Numbered from the stretch's first letter, positions 45,988-59,469 are shown. The stretch: 64,000 nt of DNA from Ovis canadensis (GCF_042477335.2 NC_091255.1:45982501-46046500), one strand, 5' to 3'. Numbers and translations: made by a program. Notes: generated by a model from the letters alone, not told the origin.

Positions 45988-46085
45988 ACGCACTCAGTTC
46001 AGTCGCTCAGTCATGTCCAACTCTGCGACCCCATGGACTGCAACAAGCCAGGCTTCCCTGTCCATCACCAACTCCCGGAGCCTGC
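45988..46085 (-). mobile_element. BovB LINE 3' end, very short
   Basis: 'cagttcagtcgctcagtcat ... gtccatcaccaactcccgga'; only the last 100 bases of the element. Confidence 0.85.
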
Positions 46086-46364
46086 TCACCCCACACTGGC
46101 TCCTTTTCATCTCTAGCAGAGCTAAGATTTTAAATTCTCCAGGAACACAGACCATGTCCCTTATCAGCTTTATTCAAGAACATTTAGGCACTCTAAGTGT
46201 TCTAATTGAGAATGGCAATGAAACTTACAGTGGAGCCAAATGCTGGCAGATGGAGGCCCACCTCTAACGTGCTATTCAATGTCTTTAGGACAGTTTCCCT
46301 GTCTGTGCCACCTTAATTGTGTGGCCAAAATGAAAACAGATGGGACAACACAGCAGATAAAGGC

Positions 46365-46565
46365 TTAGGCTGGCCTGAGGGGGGAATCCCTAATTCTGCC
46401 ACTTACCAGCTCTGAGATGAGGAACAAGTTATTTTGTTTCCCTACGCCTCAGTTCCCTCATTTGCAAAACAGGTATAATCACTGCACTTATAATTCATAG
46501 GGTTGCTGGGGTAAGAAATGCAAAACACTCTATAAAGAGCTTGGTGCAAATTAAGCCCCTCAAAA
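46365..46565 (+). repeat. MIR SINE
   Basis: 'ctgccacttaccagctctga', 'cctcagttccctcatttgca' and 'atagggttgctggggtaaga' in MIR order. Confidence 0.7.
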
Positions 46566-46808
46566 ATGTTACATGTTATTACACTAAATTTGAAAAAAGC
46601 ACCAATCATCATTAGACAAATCCATGTTCTCTCCTTTGGGAGATGTTATTACAGTCATGGCAGTGCTACTTCTCAGCCCTGAGGAGTTTTAATCTCCAGT
46701 GGCTGCCCTAATCCTACTTCCTTGTCTCACCTTTCTATTAATATATGAAGGCCCTCCCCAAGGGCAAAGGACTGAGGCACTGGCATATGAGTTTAGAGAA
46801 ACATTGTG

Positions 46809-46814
46809 TTTAAT
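46809..46814 (-). terminator. ATP5MC1: ATP5MC1 poly(A) signal ATTAAA
   Basis: TTTAAT on the plus strand is ATTAAA on the minus strand, about 80 bases past the stop codon. The expected 3'UTR is thus short. Confidence 0.75.
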
Positions 46815-46894
46815 GGTAAAGGTTAGCACACTCCAGCACCGGGCATGGCCTGGAGTCGAAGCAGCAGGGGTGGGGAGGTGACTTCCACGGAGCC

Positions 46895-48876
<1,982 letters not shown>

Positions 48877-49469
48877 TTTTTTTTCAGTCTGCAGAGGGAA
48901 AAAAAAAAAAAATCCATTGACAGCCCAGTTGTTTGCTTACAGTTGCGACCTTCGGTCGTCCCCTTCACCCCGCCCGTCCTCCCTGGACCACGCTCTTCCT
49001 CGAACCATGCCCCAGCCGAGAAGAACATTAGAGGTCAGAGGGACAGCGCAAACTCCCGTTCCACCACTTTCAGCGCGACAGGTCTGTAAAGAAAGGTCAT
49101 GGAGATTGGAAGTAAAAGAAGGCCCGAGGCCAGCAGGGAAATGATGCTCAAAGAGGATGATCTCCGGGATAGACTGGGGAGGCAGGAATTAGACAGATGC
49201 CGTTCAGGGTCCTGCCCATTTCAAACAGCAGTCCACCGCCCGCCTCAGCTGGGACAGTTATCGCTCATTACCGTTGGTAATTAAGATTAATTGTTAAGGT
49301 TACAGATACCCATCGCTTTCCCCGGCCCTACGGACAAATGCCCCTCCATACAACCCAGCCACATCCTTGCCGATTGCTGGCTTTCGGCTTCAAGTCACCT
49401 GTACTCCCACTGCCCCGGCTGCCCCTGCTCAGACCACAGCGCTCGCCCGGCTCAAGGTGACTGACTCAC

Positions 49470-49510
49470 GTCCCGGCTTTAGCTCTAGGACTCGGCACAC
49501 TGCTCCCGGA
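49470..49510 (-). other. ATP5MC1: probable non-coding first exon of ATP5MC1
   Basis: On the minus strand a GC-rich segment ends in GGGAC|GTGAGTCAG, an excellent splice donor, just downstream of a CCAAT-rich promoter, and a matching acceptor precedes the coding start at about 48888. The right-hand (5') border is a guess. Confidence 0.55.
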
Positions 49511-49512
49511 CC

Positions 49513-49704
49513 CACGTGTCCCGGGGTTCCCCAACTCTCATTGGCCGCAATCCCCCCGAGTCTCCATTGGTTAACATCCTCTAGTCCTCCTTTCTTATTG
49601 GTCTTGCGGAACTTCTTTCTCTCTCTCCACAGGAGCTTCGTGGCAGTTCCCGCCTCCATGTGGGCAAAGGCGGGGTTTTCCTTTGAGATCTGGCTTCCGA
49701 TTGG
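49513..49704 (-). promoter_or_regulatory. ATP5MC1: ATP5MC1 promoter: E-box and four CCAAT boxes
   Basis: CACGTG (49513-49518) and four ATTGG pentamers on the plus strand, which read CCAAT on the gene's strand: 49540-49544, 49566-49570, 49597-49601, 49700-49704. Arrays of NF-Y sites upstream of a TATA-less CpG promoter fit a housekeeping mitochondrial gene. Function is inferred from motifs only. Confidence 0.65.
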
Positions 49705-49767
49705 CCGATTTCTGAAGTGCTCGACCATAGAGTCTGCTGGACCAAGAGGTTCCATAACCTTCCCCAC

Positions 49768-49912
49768 AAAATGGCGGCCAAGGTGGAAAGCTGAAGAAAA
49801 AGGCATGGGGGAGAGACCGGACGGCTTACGCAGACAGACACATGACCTTGGACCTTAGCCTTCATTCGAGCACTCGGGCCCTGAGGCGCGTTGTCTTTTG
49901 GGATTTGTAGTC
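49768..49912 (+). promoter_or_regulatory. YY1-like and ZNF143-like motifs, candidate second promoter
   Basis: AAAATGGCGGCC begins at 49768 and matches the YY1 core. TGGGATTTGTAGT at 49899-49911 is the reverse complement of ACTACAAATCCCA, the ZNF143/SBS core. The intervening and following DNA is CpG-rich. These motifs usually sit at transcription starts and lie about 300-450 bases beyond the presumed ATP5MC1 first exon. Confidence 0.5.
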
Positions 49913-50269
49913 GCTTCAGAGGTGGTTGAGATCCCGCGAGACTCCCAGGCTGGGCGAGCCAACGCCTTTGCAGCAATTCCCGCCCTCAAGATTTGTGGGC
50001 GGCTTGCTTCCGCAACGAAGCATAAATGCCGGCTGTCTACTCGCTCATGGGCTGGCGCAGGTTTGTGGACCACTGCCAGCGTTGAGCAGTCATGGACTAG
50101 CAACTAGTTGTTTGTTTAAAGTATTTTCGTATTGTAACAACAACATTACAAGGATAAAACACTTAACATGCTGACGGGAAAACGATGGGAACAGGCAGAA
50201 AGAAATATAAATTGAAGGAAAAGTATCTTCAGTTAAACTATACAAAGAAATAGAAGTTTAAATGCAACT

Positions 50270-50620
50270 TTTCTCACTAATCAAAAGTGCAGAGTTCTTT
50301 TTACTAATGTGAGCCAGGTACTTGTGTACTTGCTGGTGAAAATATGAATTAGAACATTTCTTGAAAGCTGTTTGGCTGTATTTGTTGACAGACTTTGAAT
50401 GGTCCATCTTAGACCTAGAAATTCTCGAGGAATTGAGAGCCTTTAAACTCTCCATCCCTTTACCCAGGAATATTACTCAGAAATCTATCTTGAAGGACAA
50501 AATCAAATGCAAAGATTCTCTTCAAAGGATGAAGAATTTATTGAAATTGGAAACAAGTAAATGGTTAAATAAATTGCCATATTTTCACTTGATGAAATAA
50601 GCAGATATCTTAAATTATGT
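50270..50620 (+). repeat. old L1 ORF2 3' remnant
   Basis: 'tgaaagctgtttggctgtat', 'cctagaaattctcgaggaat', 'tggttaaataaattgccata' track the 3' part of ancient L1 elements. Coding capacity lost. Confidence 0.55.
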
Positions 50621-50671
50621 TTCTTTCTTTTCCTTTCAGTTTAATAAAAATTTATTTAGAATTCCTGGGAT

Positions 50672-50845
50672 GGGGGACTTCCCTGGCCATCTAGTGACTA
50701 AGATTCTTTGCTCCCAATGTGGGGGGGCTCAGGTTCCATCCCTGGTCCAGGATCCAGATCCTGCATCCTGTAAAAAGATCAAAGATCCTGTGTGCCACAA
50801 CTGAGACCTGGAACAGCCAAACAAACAAACAAAAAATCCTAGGAT
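50672..50845 (+). repeat. CHR-type SINE
   Basis: 'gggggacttccctggccatc' to 'gaacagccaaacaaacaaac', with an AAAC-rich tail. Confidence 0.85.
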
Positions 50846-50854
50846 AGTGGTTGT

Positions 50855-50900
50855 GGGCACCCATCCTCAAGAGGAGTGGGCACCCATCCTCAAGAGGAGT
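50855..50900. repeat. 23-bp perfect direct duplication
   Basis: GGGCACCCATCCTCAAGAGG plus AGT occurs at 50855-50877 and 50878-50900, head to tail with no mismatch. Confidence 0.95.
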
Positions 50901-51290
50901 GAGCACTAGGAAATCACGGAGAAATCACACAGTCCCAACATCCCTGGCCCACGTAAGGAGGAAAAGTTGTTTCCCTGAAAATGAGTCAGCCCTCATTCAT
51001 CCAAGAAGGACTGGGAGGACAGATGCTAGGGGAGCCATCAAATGTTGCCAGGGGGAAGGAGGGGGGTGTGCTGGACCCCAAACTGTCTCCTCAAAAATCG
51101 GAGGCAAAACAGATCCACTTCTCTGGGGGCCAAGTTCTAGGTAACCAGCCTCATTTCTTACCCTTGATGTCACTTCCCTGGGTGAAATTTCCATGGTGTA
51201 AGTTCAGCACAAGGTTGTCAGCAGTGAGTTAAGTATGATAGTGTGAGGGCAGAAAAACAAACAGTTACATGCATTCAGAGTTAAGAGCTG
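50901..51290. other. unique intergenic sequence
   Basis: No gene or repeat recognised. Confidence 0.5.
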
Positions 51291-51555
51291 CTGCTGCTGC
51301 TGCTAAGTCGCTTCAGTCGTGTCTGACTCTTTACGACCCCATAGACGGCAGCCCACCCGGCTGCCCCGTCCCTGGGATTCTCCAGGCAAGAACACTGGAG
51401 TGGGTTGCCATTTCCTTCTCCAATACATGAAAGTGAAAAGTGAAAGTGAAGTTGCTCAGTCGTGTCTGACTCTTAGCGACCCCACGGACTGCAACCTACC
51501 AGGCTCCTCCATCCATGGGATTTTCCAGGCAAGAGTACTGGAGTGGGTTGCCAAA
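51290..51555 (-). repeat. Bov-A2 SINE, full dimer
   Basis: Starts GCTGCTGCTGCTGCTAAGTC, has the GAAAGTGAAAAGTGAAAGTG linker, ends 'gagtgggttgccaaaact'. Confidence 0.93.
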
Positions 51556-52024
51556 ACTAGGAGTGTTCAGGCCTGCTCTCTGTTCTCTTTATTTTTTTTG
51601 TTCTCAGGAAAGGGAAAGAAAGAAATTCATTCCTCTTTTTTTTTCCACTGCAACACTCTACTTTCCCAGCCTTCCTCTGGGCTCTCAGATCCAGGGTTGC
51701 ATTAAGATAGCTCCTCACCAGCTCTACTTTGGGTCCTTTGTGAACCCTCCCTGTGGGCAGCTGCCAGGAAGAAGGCAGCATCAGAAATTGAGGCAAAAAA
51801 ATAAAAATAAAAAAATAAAAGAAATTGAGGCAAGTCCAGTAAAATCATGTTTCTGGTTTTACATTTTATATTGAGAAAATCTATATGATGTAAGACAAAT
51901 TTTAAGGATGTACATGCAGAGTTGTATAGCATTGTGAAGAAAAACAAGAAAAAGATTAAAAAGAAAAGAAAACAATATTAATAGTTGTTTCTGGATGGTG
52001 TAATAAAGTTGATTTATATTTTTA
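51556..52024. other. unique intergenic sequence with A-rich patch
   Basis: AAAAATAAAAATAAAAAAAT near 51797-51820 is low complexity. No gene seen. Confidence 0.5.
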
Positions 52025-53170
52025 TGAGTTCAGTTCAGTCATTCAGTCATGTCTGACTCTCTGCGACCCCATGGACTGCAGCATGCCAGGCCTCCCTGTC
52101 TATCACCAGCTCCCGGAGATTACCCAGACTCATGTCCATTGAGTCAGTGATGCCATTCAACCATTTCATCCTGTCATCCCCTTCTCCTCTCACCGTCAAT
52201 CTTTCCCAGCGTCAAGGTCTTTTCAAATGAATCAGTTCTTCACATCAGGTGGCCAAAGTATTGGAGTTTCAGCTTCACCATCAGTCCTTCCAATGAACAC
52301 TCAGGACTGATCTCCTTTAGGATAGGTTGGATCTCCTTGCAGTCCAAAGTGCTCTCAAAATTCTCCAACACCACAGTTCAAAAGCATCAGTTCTTCGGCG
52401 CTCAGCTTTCTTTATAGTCCACCTCTCACATCCATACATGACTACTGGAAAAACCATAGCCTTGGCTAGATGGACCTTTGTTGGCAAAGTAATGTCTCTG
52501 CTTTTTAATATGCTGTCTAGGTTGGTCGTAACTTTCCTTCCAAAGAGCAAGTGTCTTTTAATTTCATGGCTGCAGTCACCATCTGCAGTGATTTTGGAAC
52601 CCAGGTAAATAAAGTCTGTCACTGATTCCACTGTTTCCCCATCTATTTGCCATGAAGTGATGGGACCAGATGTCATGATCTTAGTTTTCTGAATGTTGAG
52701 TTTTAAGCCAACTTTTTCACTCTCCTCTTTCACTTTCATCAAGATGTTCTTTAGTCCTTCTTCACTTTCTGCCATAAGGATAGTGTCATCTGCATATCTG
52801 AGATTATTGATATTTCTCTCAGAAATCTTGATTCCAGCTTGTGCTTCATCCAGCCCAGCATTTCTCATGATGTACTCTGCATATAAGCTAAATAAGCAGG
52901 GTGACAATACACAGCCTTGACGTACTCCTTTTTCTATTTGGAACCAGTCTGTTGTTCCATGTCCAGTTCTAACTGTTGTTTCCTGACCTGCATACAGATT
53001 TCTCAAGAGGCAGATCAGGTGGTCTGGTATTCCCATCTCTTTCAGAACTTTCCACAGTTTATTGTGATCCACACAGTCAAAGGCTTTGGCATAGTCAATA
53101 AAGCAGAAATAGATGTTTTTCTGGAACTCTCTGGCTTTTTGATGATCCAGCAGGTGTTGGCAATTTGATT
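52025..53170 (-). mobile_element. BovB LINE 3' half with reverse transcriptase box
   Basis: The minus strand is open for 251 codons at 52317-53072. It encodes 'MDHNKLWKVLKEMGIPDHL', the catalytic box NNLRYADDTILMAE and the C-terminal 'VMYGCERWTIKKAERRR'. This is the longest intact BovB frame in the window, yet it lacks the endonuclease and upstream RT, so it cannot be autonomous. The 3' end is at about 52025 ('gagttcagttcagtcattca'). Confidence 0.94.
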
Positions 53171-53419
53171 GTATGTATTAACAATTATGCCAGTCCAGAT
53201 AGTCAGAACTTTGGACTCTTAGAAAAAATATTTTAAGATTGAGATTTGAGATTTAAGATATCTTGCCAGAATGGTACAATGGAAAGAATATGGGGTTTTG
53301 AAATCACACAGACTTGAGTTCCCATCAGGGCTATATTATATAATTAGATATGTCTCTCTCTAAGCAGATTACCAAATCTCTTTTGGCTTTAGTGTAATAA
53401 GCTACTGTTTACTGAGGCC

Positions 53420-53640
53420 TCAACATATAGCAAGCATTGGGTTAGGTGCATTCACCCATTATATGATTTAATATTTACAACATCCCTTTAAGTGGATATT
53501 ATTATCCCCATTTTACAGATTACCCCCATGTTACAGAGCATCATTTTTTCCAGTTTGGCATATTTGGTAAGAGGTAAAGTCAGTATGTGGGTCCAGGTAG
53601 GTCTGGGTCCAAAGTGTTTAATCATTAGTTCTTGATCCTC
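53420..53640 (-). repeat. MIR SINE
   Basis: 'tattattatccccattttac' followed by the reversed MIR body; lies between the two inverted BovB copies. Confidence 0.6.
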
Positions 53641-53854
53641 CCTGAAACTGGAGAACCTATAAAAAGTGTTAATACTATTCACCTTTTAGAAATGTGAGAT
53701 AAAACAAACCCCAGGCATAGGTTGGTATTTGGTGAATATTCCCTTTCTGTTACTACTCTAGGACAAGTTATAGTTTCATGAGGAAATCCCTAACTTTGCA
53801 TGTTTTGGTTTTTTTTCACATCCAGATTTGTTACATAGCTCTACTCATAGAGCT

Positions 53855-54745
53855 TATTTAACTTATATGCAGAATACATCATGAGAAACGCTGGACTGGA
53901 AGAAACACAAGCTAGAATCAAGATTGCCAGGAGAAATATCAATAACCTCAGATATGCAGATGACACCACCCTTATGGCAGAAAGTGAAGAGGAGCTAAAA
54001 AGCCTCTTGATGAAAGTGAAAGAGGAGAGTGAAAAAGTTGGCTTAAAGCTCAACATTCAGAAAACGAAGATCATGGCATCCAGTCCCATCACTTCATGGG
54101 AAATAGATGGGGAAACAGTGGAAACAGTGTCAGACTTTATATTTTTGGGCTCCAAAATCACTGCAGATGGTGACTGCAGCCATGAAATTAAAAGACACAC
54201 TACTCCTTGGAAGAAAAGTTAGGACCAACCTAGATAGCATATTGAAAAGCAAAGACATTACTTTGCTGACTAAGGTCCGTCTATTCAAGGCTATGGTTTT
54301 TCCAGTGGTCATGTATGGATGTGAGAGTTGGACCGTGAAGAAGGCTGAGTGCCGAAGAATTGATGCTTTTGAACTGTGATGTTGGAGAGGACTCTTGGGA
54401 GTCCCTTGGACTGCAAGGAGATCCAACCAGTCCATTCTGAAGGAGATCAGCCCTGGGATTTCTTTGGAGGGAATGATGCTAAAGCTGAAACTCCAGTACT
54501 TTGGCCACCTCATGCGAAGAGTTGACTCATTGGAAAAGACTCTGATGCTGGGAGGGATTGGGGGCAGGAGGAGAAGGGGACGACCAAGGATGAGATGGCT
54601 GGATGGCATCACGGACTCGATGGACATGAGTGTGAGTGAACTCTGGGAGTTGGTGATGGACAGGGAGGCCTGGCGTGCTGCGATTCATGGGGTCGCAAAG
54701 AGTCGGACACGACTGAGTGACTGAACTGAACTGACTGACTGACTC
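53855..54745 (+). mobile_element. BovB LINE 3' fragment, inverted relative to 52025-53170
   Basis: Plus-oriented from 'ttatttaacttatatgcaga' through NNLRYADDTTLMAESEEEL (in 53881-54222) and the C-terminal frames 54107-54379 and 54395-54724 to the ACTGAACTGAACTGACTGAC tail. A frameshift near 54195 and a TGA at 54377 break it. Confidence 0.94.
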
Positions 54746-54809
54746 ATAGCTTGACTTCAACACTGTCAAGTTTATCCTGTGGCCTGCTGGAAATCAGATA
54801 TTTCATTAC

Positions 54810-54985
54810 TATGCTTAGACATGAGTTTTGGAGTTAAATAAGCAGTAGTCCTAGCACTGCCACTTACTGCCTTGTGGTTTGGGGCAAGGCTCTTAACTTA
54901 ACTAAGGCTCTGTCATCATCTATAAAAGAACTGTTATGAGTAAATGAGGTAGTACATGTAGAGGTGCTCATTTAATTATTGAAGT
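54810..54985 (+). repeat. MIR SINE
   Basis: 'ctgccacttactgccttgtg', 'tcttaacttaactaaggctc', 'taaatgaggtagtacatgta' in MIR order. Confidence 0.65.
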
Positions 54986-55169
54986 AAAAAGTACTGGTAA
55001 GCTAGGAGAAACTATAGGAAATGGAAGGTAGTTAGGAAACCTCAAATTCAGACCTGACATCTCAGGATTGTACCAGCTGACTTAGAGGAAACCCACTAAC
55101 TTCTTTGGGAACTCTGAGAGGTAAGAGGATTCCATAGTAGGCAAAAAAGCTTTTTTTCAATGGCTACAA

Positions 55170-55510
55170 AGTGATTTATTAGAAAAAATTTTTAATTGAA
55201 ATATAGTTGATTTACAATGCTGTGTTAATTTCAGGTGTACAGCACAATGATTCAGTTTTATAAATACATATATATATTTCTTTTACAGATTCTTTCCCTT
55301 ATTACAAAATATTGGCTATACAAGATTTTGTATTGTATAGAACCTACTGTGCTATCTGGTAAGTCCTTGTTGGTTATCTCTTTTGGTGTGTATATGTTAA
55401 TCCTCAACTCCTAATTTATCCCTCCTCCCGACTCCAACTTTCCCCTTTGGTAGCTATGTTTGTTTTCTATGTCTGTGGATCTCTATTTTGTAAATAAGTT
55501 CATTTGTATG
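55170..55510 (-). repeat. L1 LINE 3' end (antisense)
   Basis: 'ttgaaatatagttgatttac', 'cctactgtgctatctggtaa', 'ctatgtctgtggatctctat' are the reversed ruminant/laurasiatherian L1 3' region. Confidence 0.75.
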
Positions 55511-55792
55511 GCAAAAAAAGCTTTTGATGACAGTGACAAAGGGCAAACATGCATAACAATACGAGCAGTTCCTCTTTTTCTTTTTTTCAGGTCCCTCTTT
55601 CTAAAGACATTTTCGACTCTTCGAAACCTACCTCTTCCACCGAGAATCTTATCTCAGATCAGCTTTCTTTTCCTTCTAATCCAGTTTCACTTTTCCTTTA
55701 GGAATTCAGCGCAACAAACATTTTAAAGCACTTAACAGCTTTAAGTGGTGCACTGTGCTGGAATACACAGATGAATAGAACCAGTTTCCACA

Positions 55793-56055
55793 TTAAGTCG
55801 TGTCCGACTCTTTGCGACCCCATGGACTATAGCAATCTAGGCTCTTCTGTCCTCCACTATCTCACAGGGTTTGCTCAAATTCATGTCTATTGAGTCCGTG
55901 ATGCTGTCTAACCGTCTAGCCCTCAGCTGCTCCCGTCTCCTTTTCCCTTCAATCTTTCCCAGCATCAAGGTCTTTTCCAATGAATCGGAGATTCGCATCA
56001 GGCAGCCAAAATGTATTGAAGCTTCAGTTTCAGCATCAGTCCTTCCAATGCTTAG
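55793..56055 (-). mobile_element. BovB-related fragment
   Basis: 'cgtgtccgactctttgcgac' with a diverged middle, then 'gtcttttccaatgaatcgga' and 'cagcatcagtccttccaatg'. A BovB 3' piece or a BovB-derived SINE. Confidence 0.75.
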
Positions 56056-56104
56056 TAGAAATCTCAGAATTAGCAAGAAAATAAATAGGCAAATAAATAC
56101 TAAA

Positions 56105-56372
56105 TGCTGCTGCCAAGTAGCTTCAGTCGTGTCTGAGTCTATGCGACCCCATAGAAGGCAGCCCACCAGGCTCCCCTGTTCCTGGGATTCTCCAGGCAAG
56201 AACACTGGAGTGGGTTGCCATTTCCTTCTCCAATGTGTGAAAGTGAAAAGTGAAAGTAAAGTCGCTCAGTCATGTCTGACTTTTAGCGACTCCATGGACT
56301 GCAGCCCATCAGGCTCCTCCATCCATGGGATTTTCCAGCCAAGAGTACTGGAGTGGGGTGCCATTGCCTTAC
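56105..56372 (-). repeat. Bov-A2 SINE, full dimer
   Basis: 'gctgctgccaagtagcttca' through the GAAAGTGAAAAGTGAAAGT linker to 'gagtggggtgccattgcctt'. Confidence 0.92.
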
Positions 56373-56504
56373 TAGTATCTTAATGAGCGTCACAAGAAAA
56401 CTACTTGCAAAATACAATGAAGGGAGGGACTAACTTCATTTAGAGAGAACCAAGGAAGACCTTTCTGAAAAAAAAAAAAAATTCTGGCTGAGCTTTTCTT
56501 TAAA

Positions 56505-56745
56505 CGTATATATAATTTTATTTAGTTCGTTAGTTCTGGTTGTGCTGGGTCTTTGTTGCTGAATGGACTTTTCTCTAGTTGTGGAAAGTGGGGGTGACTC
56601 TAATTTCCGTGCGCAGGCTTTCCCATGTGCTCCGGCTTTCCCACGTGCTCCATGGCATGTGGGATCTTCCCAGATCAGGGATTGAACCTGTGTCTCCTGC
56701 GTTGACAGGTGGATTCTTTACCACACAGCCACCAGGGAAGCCTTG
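56505..56745 (-). repeat. CHR-type SINE
   Basis: 'tgtgctgggtctttgttgct ... gcgttgacaggtggattctt ... cagccaccagggaagcc' reversed head at the right end. Confidence 0.85.
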
Positions 56746-57015
56746 GGCTAGCTTTGAGGATAAAATTGGTTACCTAGATATGTCAAGGGAGAAAGTGAGA
56801 ATGGATGAAGATACTCCAGCCAGAGTGAACAACATGTGTAGAAACCCAGGAGAGTTGGTGTAGCCAAACTTAGACTAATCAGTCATGGTCTTGGGACAGC
56901 AGAAATATGACTACCACACTCCAATTCTGGTAATATGGCCAGATTAAGTATTCTGAAAATTCCCTTGCTATGACATCTAAAAACACTACATAAAATATAA
57001 CACATATATTGCATA
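56746..57015. other. unique intergenic sequence
   Basis: No gene or repeat recognised. Confidence 0.5.
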
Positions 57016-57019
57016 GACT

Positions 57020-57317
57020 TGCTTTTTAAAAATCTTTATTATTTTTGGCTGTTGCAGGTCTTCATTGCTGCACCTGGGCTTTCTCTAGTTGCAGCGAGCG
57101 GGGGTACTCTCTAGTTCGGTGCTTGGGCTTTTCATTGTGGTAACATAGCCATTCGCTTGTTGCAGAGCATGGACTCCAGAATGAGGGCTTAGTAGTTGTG
57201 GCGCACAGGCTTAGCTACTGTGAGGCATGTGAAATCTTTCTGGACCAGGGATCGAACCTGTGTCCCCTGCATTGGCAGACAGATTCTTAACCACTGGACC
57301 ACCAGGGAAGTCCCATA
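57020..57317 (-). repeat. CHR-type SINE, full length
   Basis: 'tttttggctgttgcaggtct' tail side to the reversed head 'ctggaccaccagggaagtcc'. Confidence 0.88.
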
Positions 57318-57900
57318 ACCTTGTTTTTGACAGTTAAAAGAAAATATATTCTATATTATATCCAAATTGCTAATTTCCCACCGCCTGAAAAAAACACCTC
57401 CTTTGTCAAATGACCCAGCTGGTGATGATATATTCTGTGACAACAATAGTAACGAATATAAAGGGAGTTTTTTTGGGGGGAGGGGAGTAGTTAGGGGAGA
57501 GATGATTCATAGTGATAAATGCTAGCTTTTAAATGCATAGCTGAGCTCACAAGAAATTAAGGAGCACGCCTAAAGACCCTAAAGAAAGAGAAGACAAATT
57601 AGAGCCATAAACATGTATACTAAACTGAAGCTGCCATGTCTGGAAATATGGTGGAATAGAGGAAGGGGTATCAGTAATAGAAATTAACTGGCTGGAGTTT
57701 TAATTCCCCATGGGAGAAAAAGATTTGGAGTCTGTATAAGAGGAGTTAGAATTGAAATTTCCAAATAAACCTAAGATCCTCAAAAGGCTACACCCTTTGA
57801 AGGGTGGACTTAAATGTGGACTACCATCCACAGGGAGGTGACAAAGAAGCTTGTCTGCCTATTCCTGGCTCTCAGTGAGGAAAAACAAACAACTAAAACT
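57318..57900. other. unique intergenic sequence
   Basis: No gene or repeat recognised apart from a G-rich patch near 57475. Confidence 0.5.
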
Positions 57901-57901
57901 A

Positions 57902-58040
57902 GGGACTTCCCTGGTGGTCCAGTGGCTAAGGCTCTGTTCTCCCAGTGCAGGGTTTGACCCCTGGTCAGGGAATTAGATCCCACATGCTGCAACTAAGACC
58001 TGGCATTGAAGAATAAATACATAATATTTTTTTAAAAAAC
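57902..58040 (+). repeat. CHR-type SINE
   Basis: 'gggacttccctggtggtcca' head; short copy with an A/T-rich tail. Confidence 0.85.
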
Positions 58041-58359
58041 TAAAACTTTCCTGAGAATTTATAACTACAAGATTATACTTTATGTTGGTTTTGGATTCAG
58101 ATATATACCCTGGGTCCAGGAACGCTCAAGCTAAGGAATTGACATGAAAAGTTATTCTAGGCTGGGGGTGTCCCTGGTATGAAACAACATAAAACCCCTT
58201 TGAACCTGTGCAAGATTCTCACGATGACTGAAAAGTAATCTCCATAAAGAAACAATCCACAATGAGCAAGGATCAGCAAACATTAAAAAACAGCAAGAAT
58301 TTCAGATAACGTAATATTCAGATGACAACTCAACTATGGAAGAGGCAGTAACATGCAGT

Positions 58360-58555
58360 GATTAAGAGAATAAAATTTAAAGCCAGACTACAGGCCATTC
58401 TACTTACTATCCAGGTTTTCTTGGGTAAGTTGATTAAATTCTCTATGCCTCCGTTTCCTTATATGGGATTGTTATGAGGATCAAATGAATTAATATTTAT
58501 AAAGTACCTAGAACAGCACTTGGCACATAGTGTCACAAATATGTTTGTTATTATT
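58360..58555 (+). repeat. MIR SINE
   Basis: 'gtgattaagagaataaaatt', 'ctctatgcctccgtttcctt', 'ggcacatagtgtcacaaata' in MIR order. Confidence 0.7.
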
Positions 58556-58671
58556 TAAAACTAAGTATGTTTACAATGATCAAGGACACGGGAAAAAAAT
58601 CAAGATGGTATAAAAAAGAACTTGCAGATTTGAAAAATAAATAAATGGTGGTGGTGCGTAAATTAGGAGTT

Positions 58672-58890
58672 TGGGTGGGCTTCCGTGGTGGCTCTGTGGT
58701 AAAAAGAATCCGCCTGCCAATGCAGGAGACTTGGGTTTGATCCCAGTGTTGGGAAGATCCCCTGGAGAAGGAATGGCAACCCCTCCAGTATTCTTACCTG
58801 GGAAATCCCATGAAAAGAGGAGCCTGGTGAGCTACAGTCCATGGAATCACAAAAGCATAGGACATGATTTAGAGGCTAAACAACAACAAC
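58672..58890 (+). repeat. Bov-tA SINE
   Basis: 'gtgggcttccgtggtggctc' to 'ggctaaacaacaacaacaat'; AAC microsatellite tail. An L1 3'-end trace follows at about 58905-58970. Confidence 0.88.
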
Positions 58891-59469
58891 AATTGAATCA
58901 CTGTGTGGTTCACCAGAAATTAACACAACGTTGTAAATCAACTACACTCCAATAAAAAAGCAAAATAAATAAGAAATGAACAATTAAAGAAAAAGAAATA
59001 AATGAAATAAAAAGTGAAAAATATAGTAATTGAAATTAAGAAAATAACCTGATGGATAGGTTAAACAAAAGATTGATGACAGCTTGAAGGAAAAATTAAC
59101 AAACTGGAAGATAGGTCTGAGAAAATTATCCAGATTGAAGTACAAAGAAGTAAAAGATCAAAAATATGAAAAGAGGTTAAGGGACATGGAGGGCAAAATG
59201 AGAGCTGACATCCACATAATTAGAATATTAGAAGGAGAGAATAGAGAGAATGGGAAAGAATCACTATTTGAAAAGATAATAGCTGAGAAGTTTACACACT
59301 GATGAAAAACATGAATCTTCTGGTTTAGTAATCTCAACAAAGCCCAAATAGGATTTTATAAAATGAGAAAAATCCACGATTCCCATCTTAGTCAAACAAT
59401 AGACCACTCTACACAGAGAAGATATTAAAATTTACCACAAAGAAAGAATAAGTTATCTACAATAGAAAG

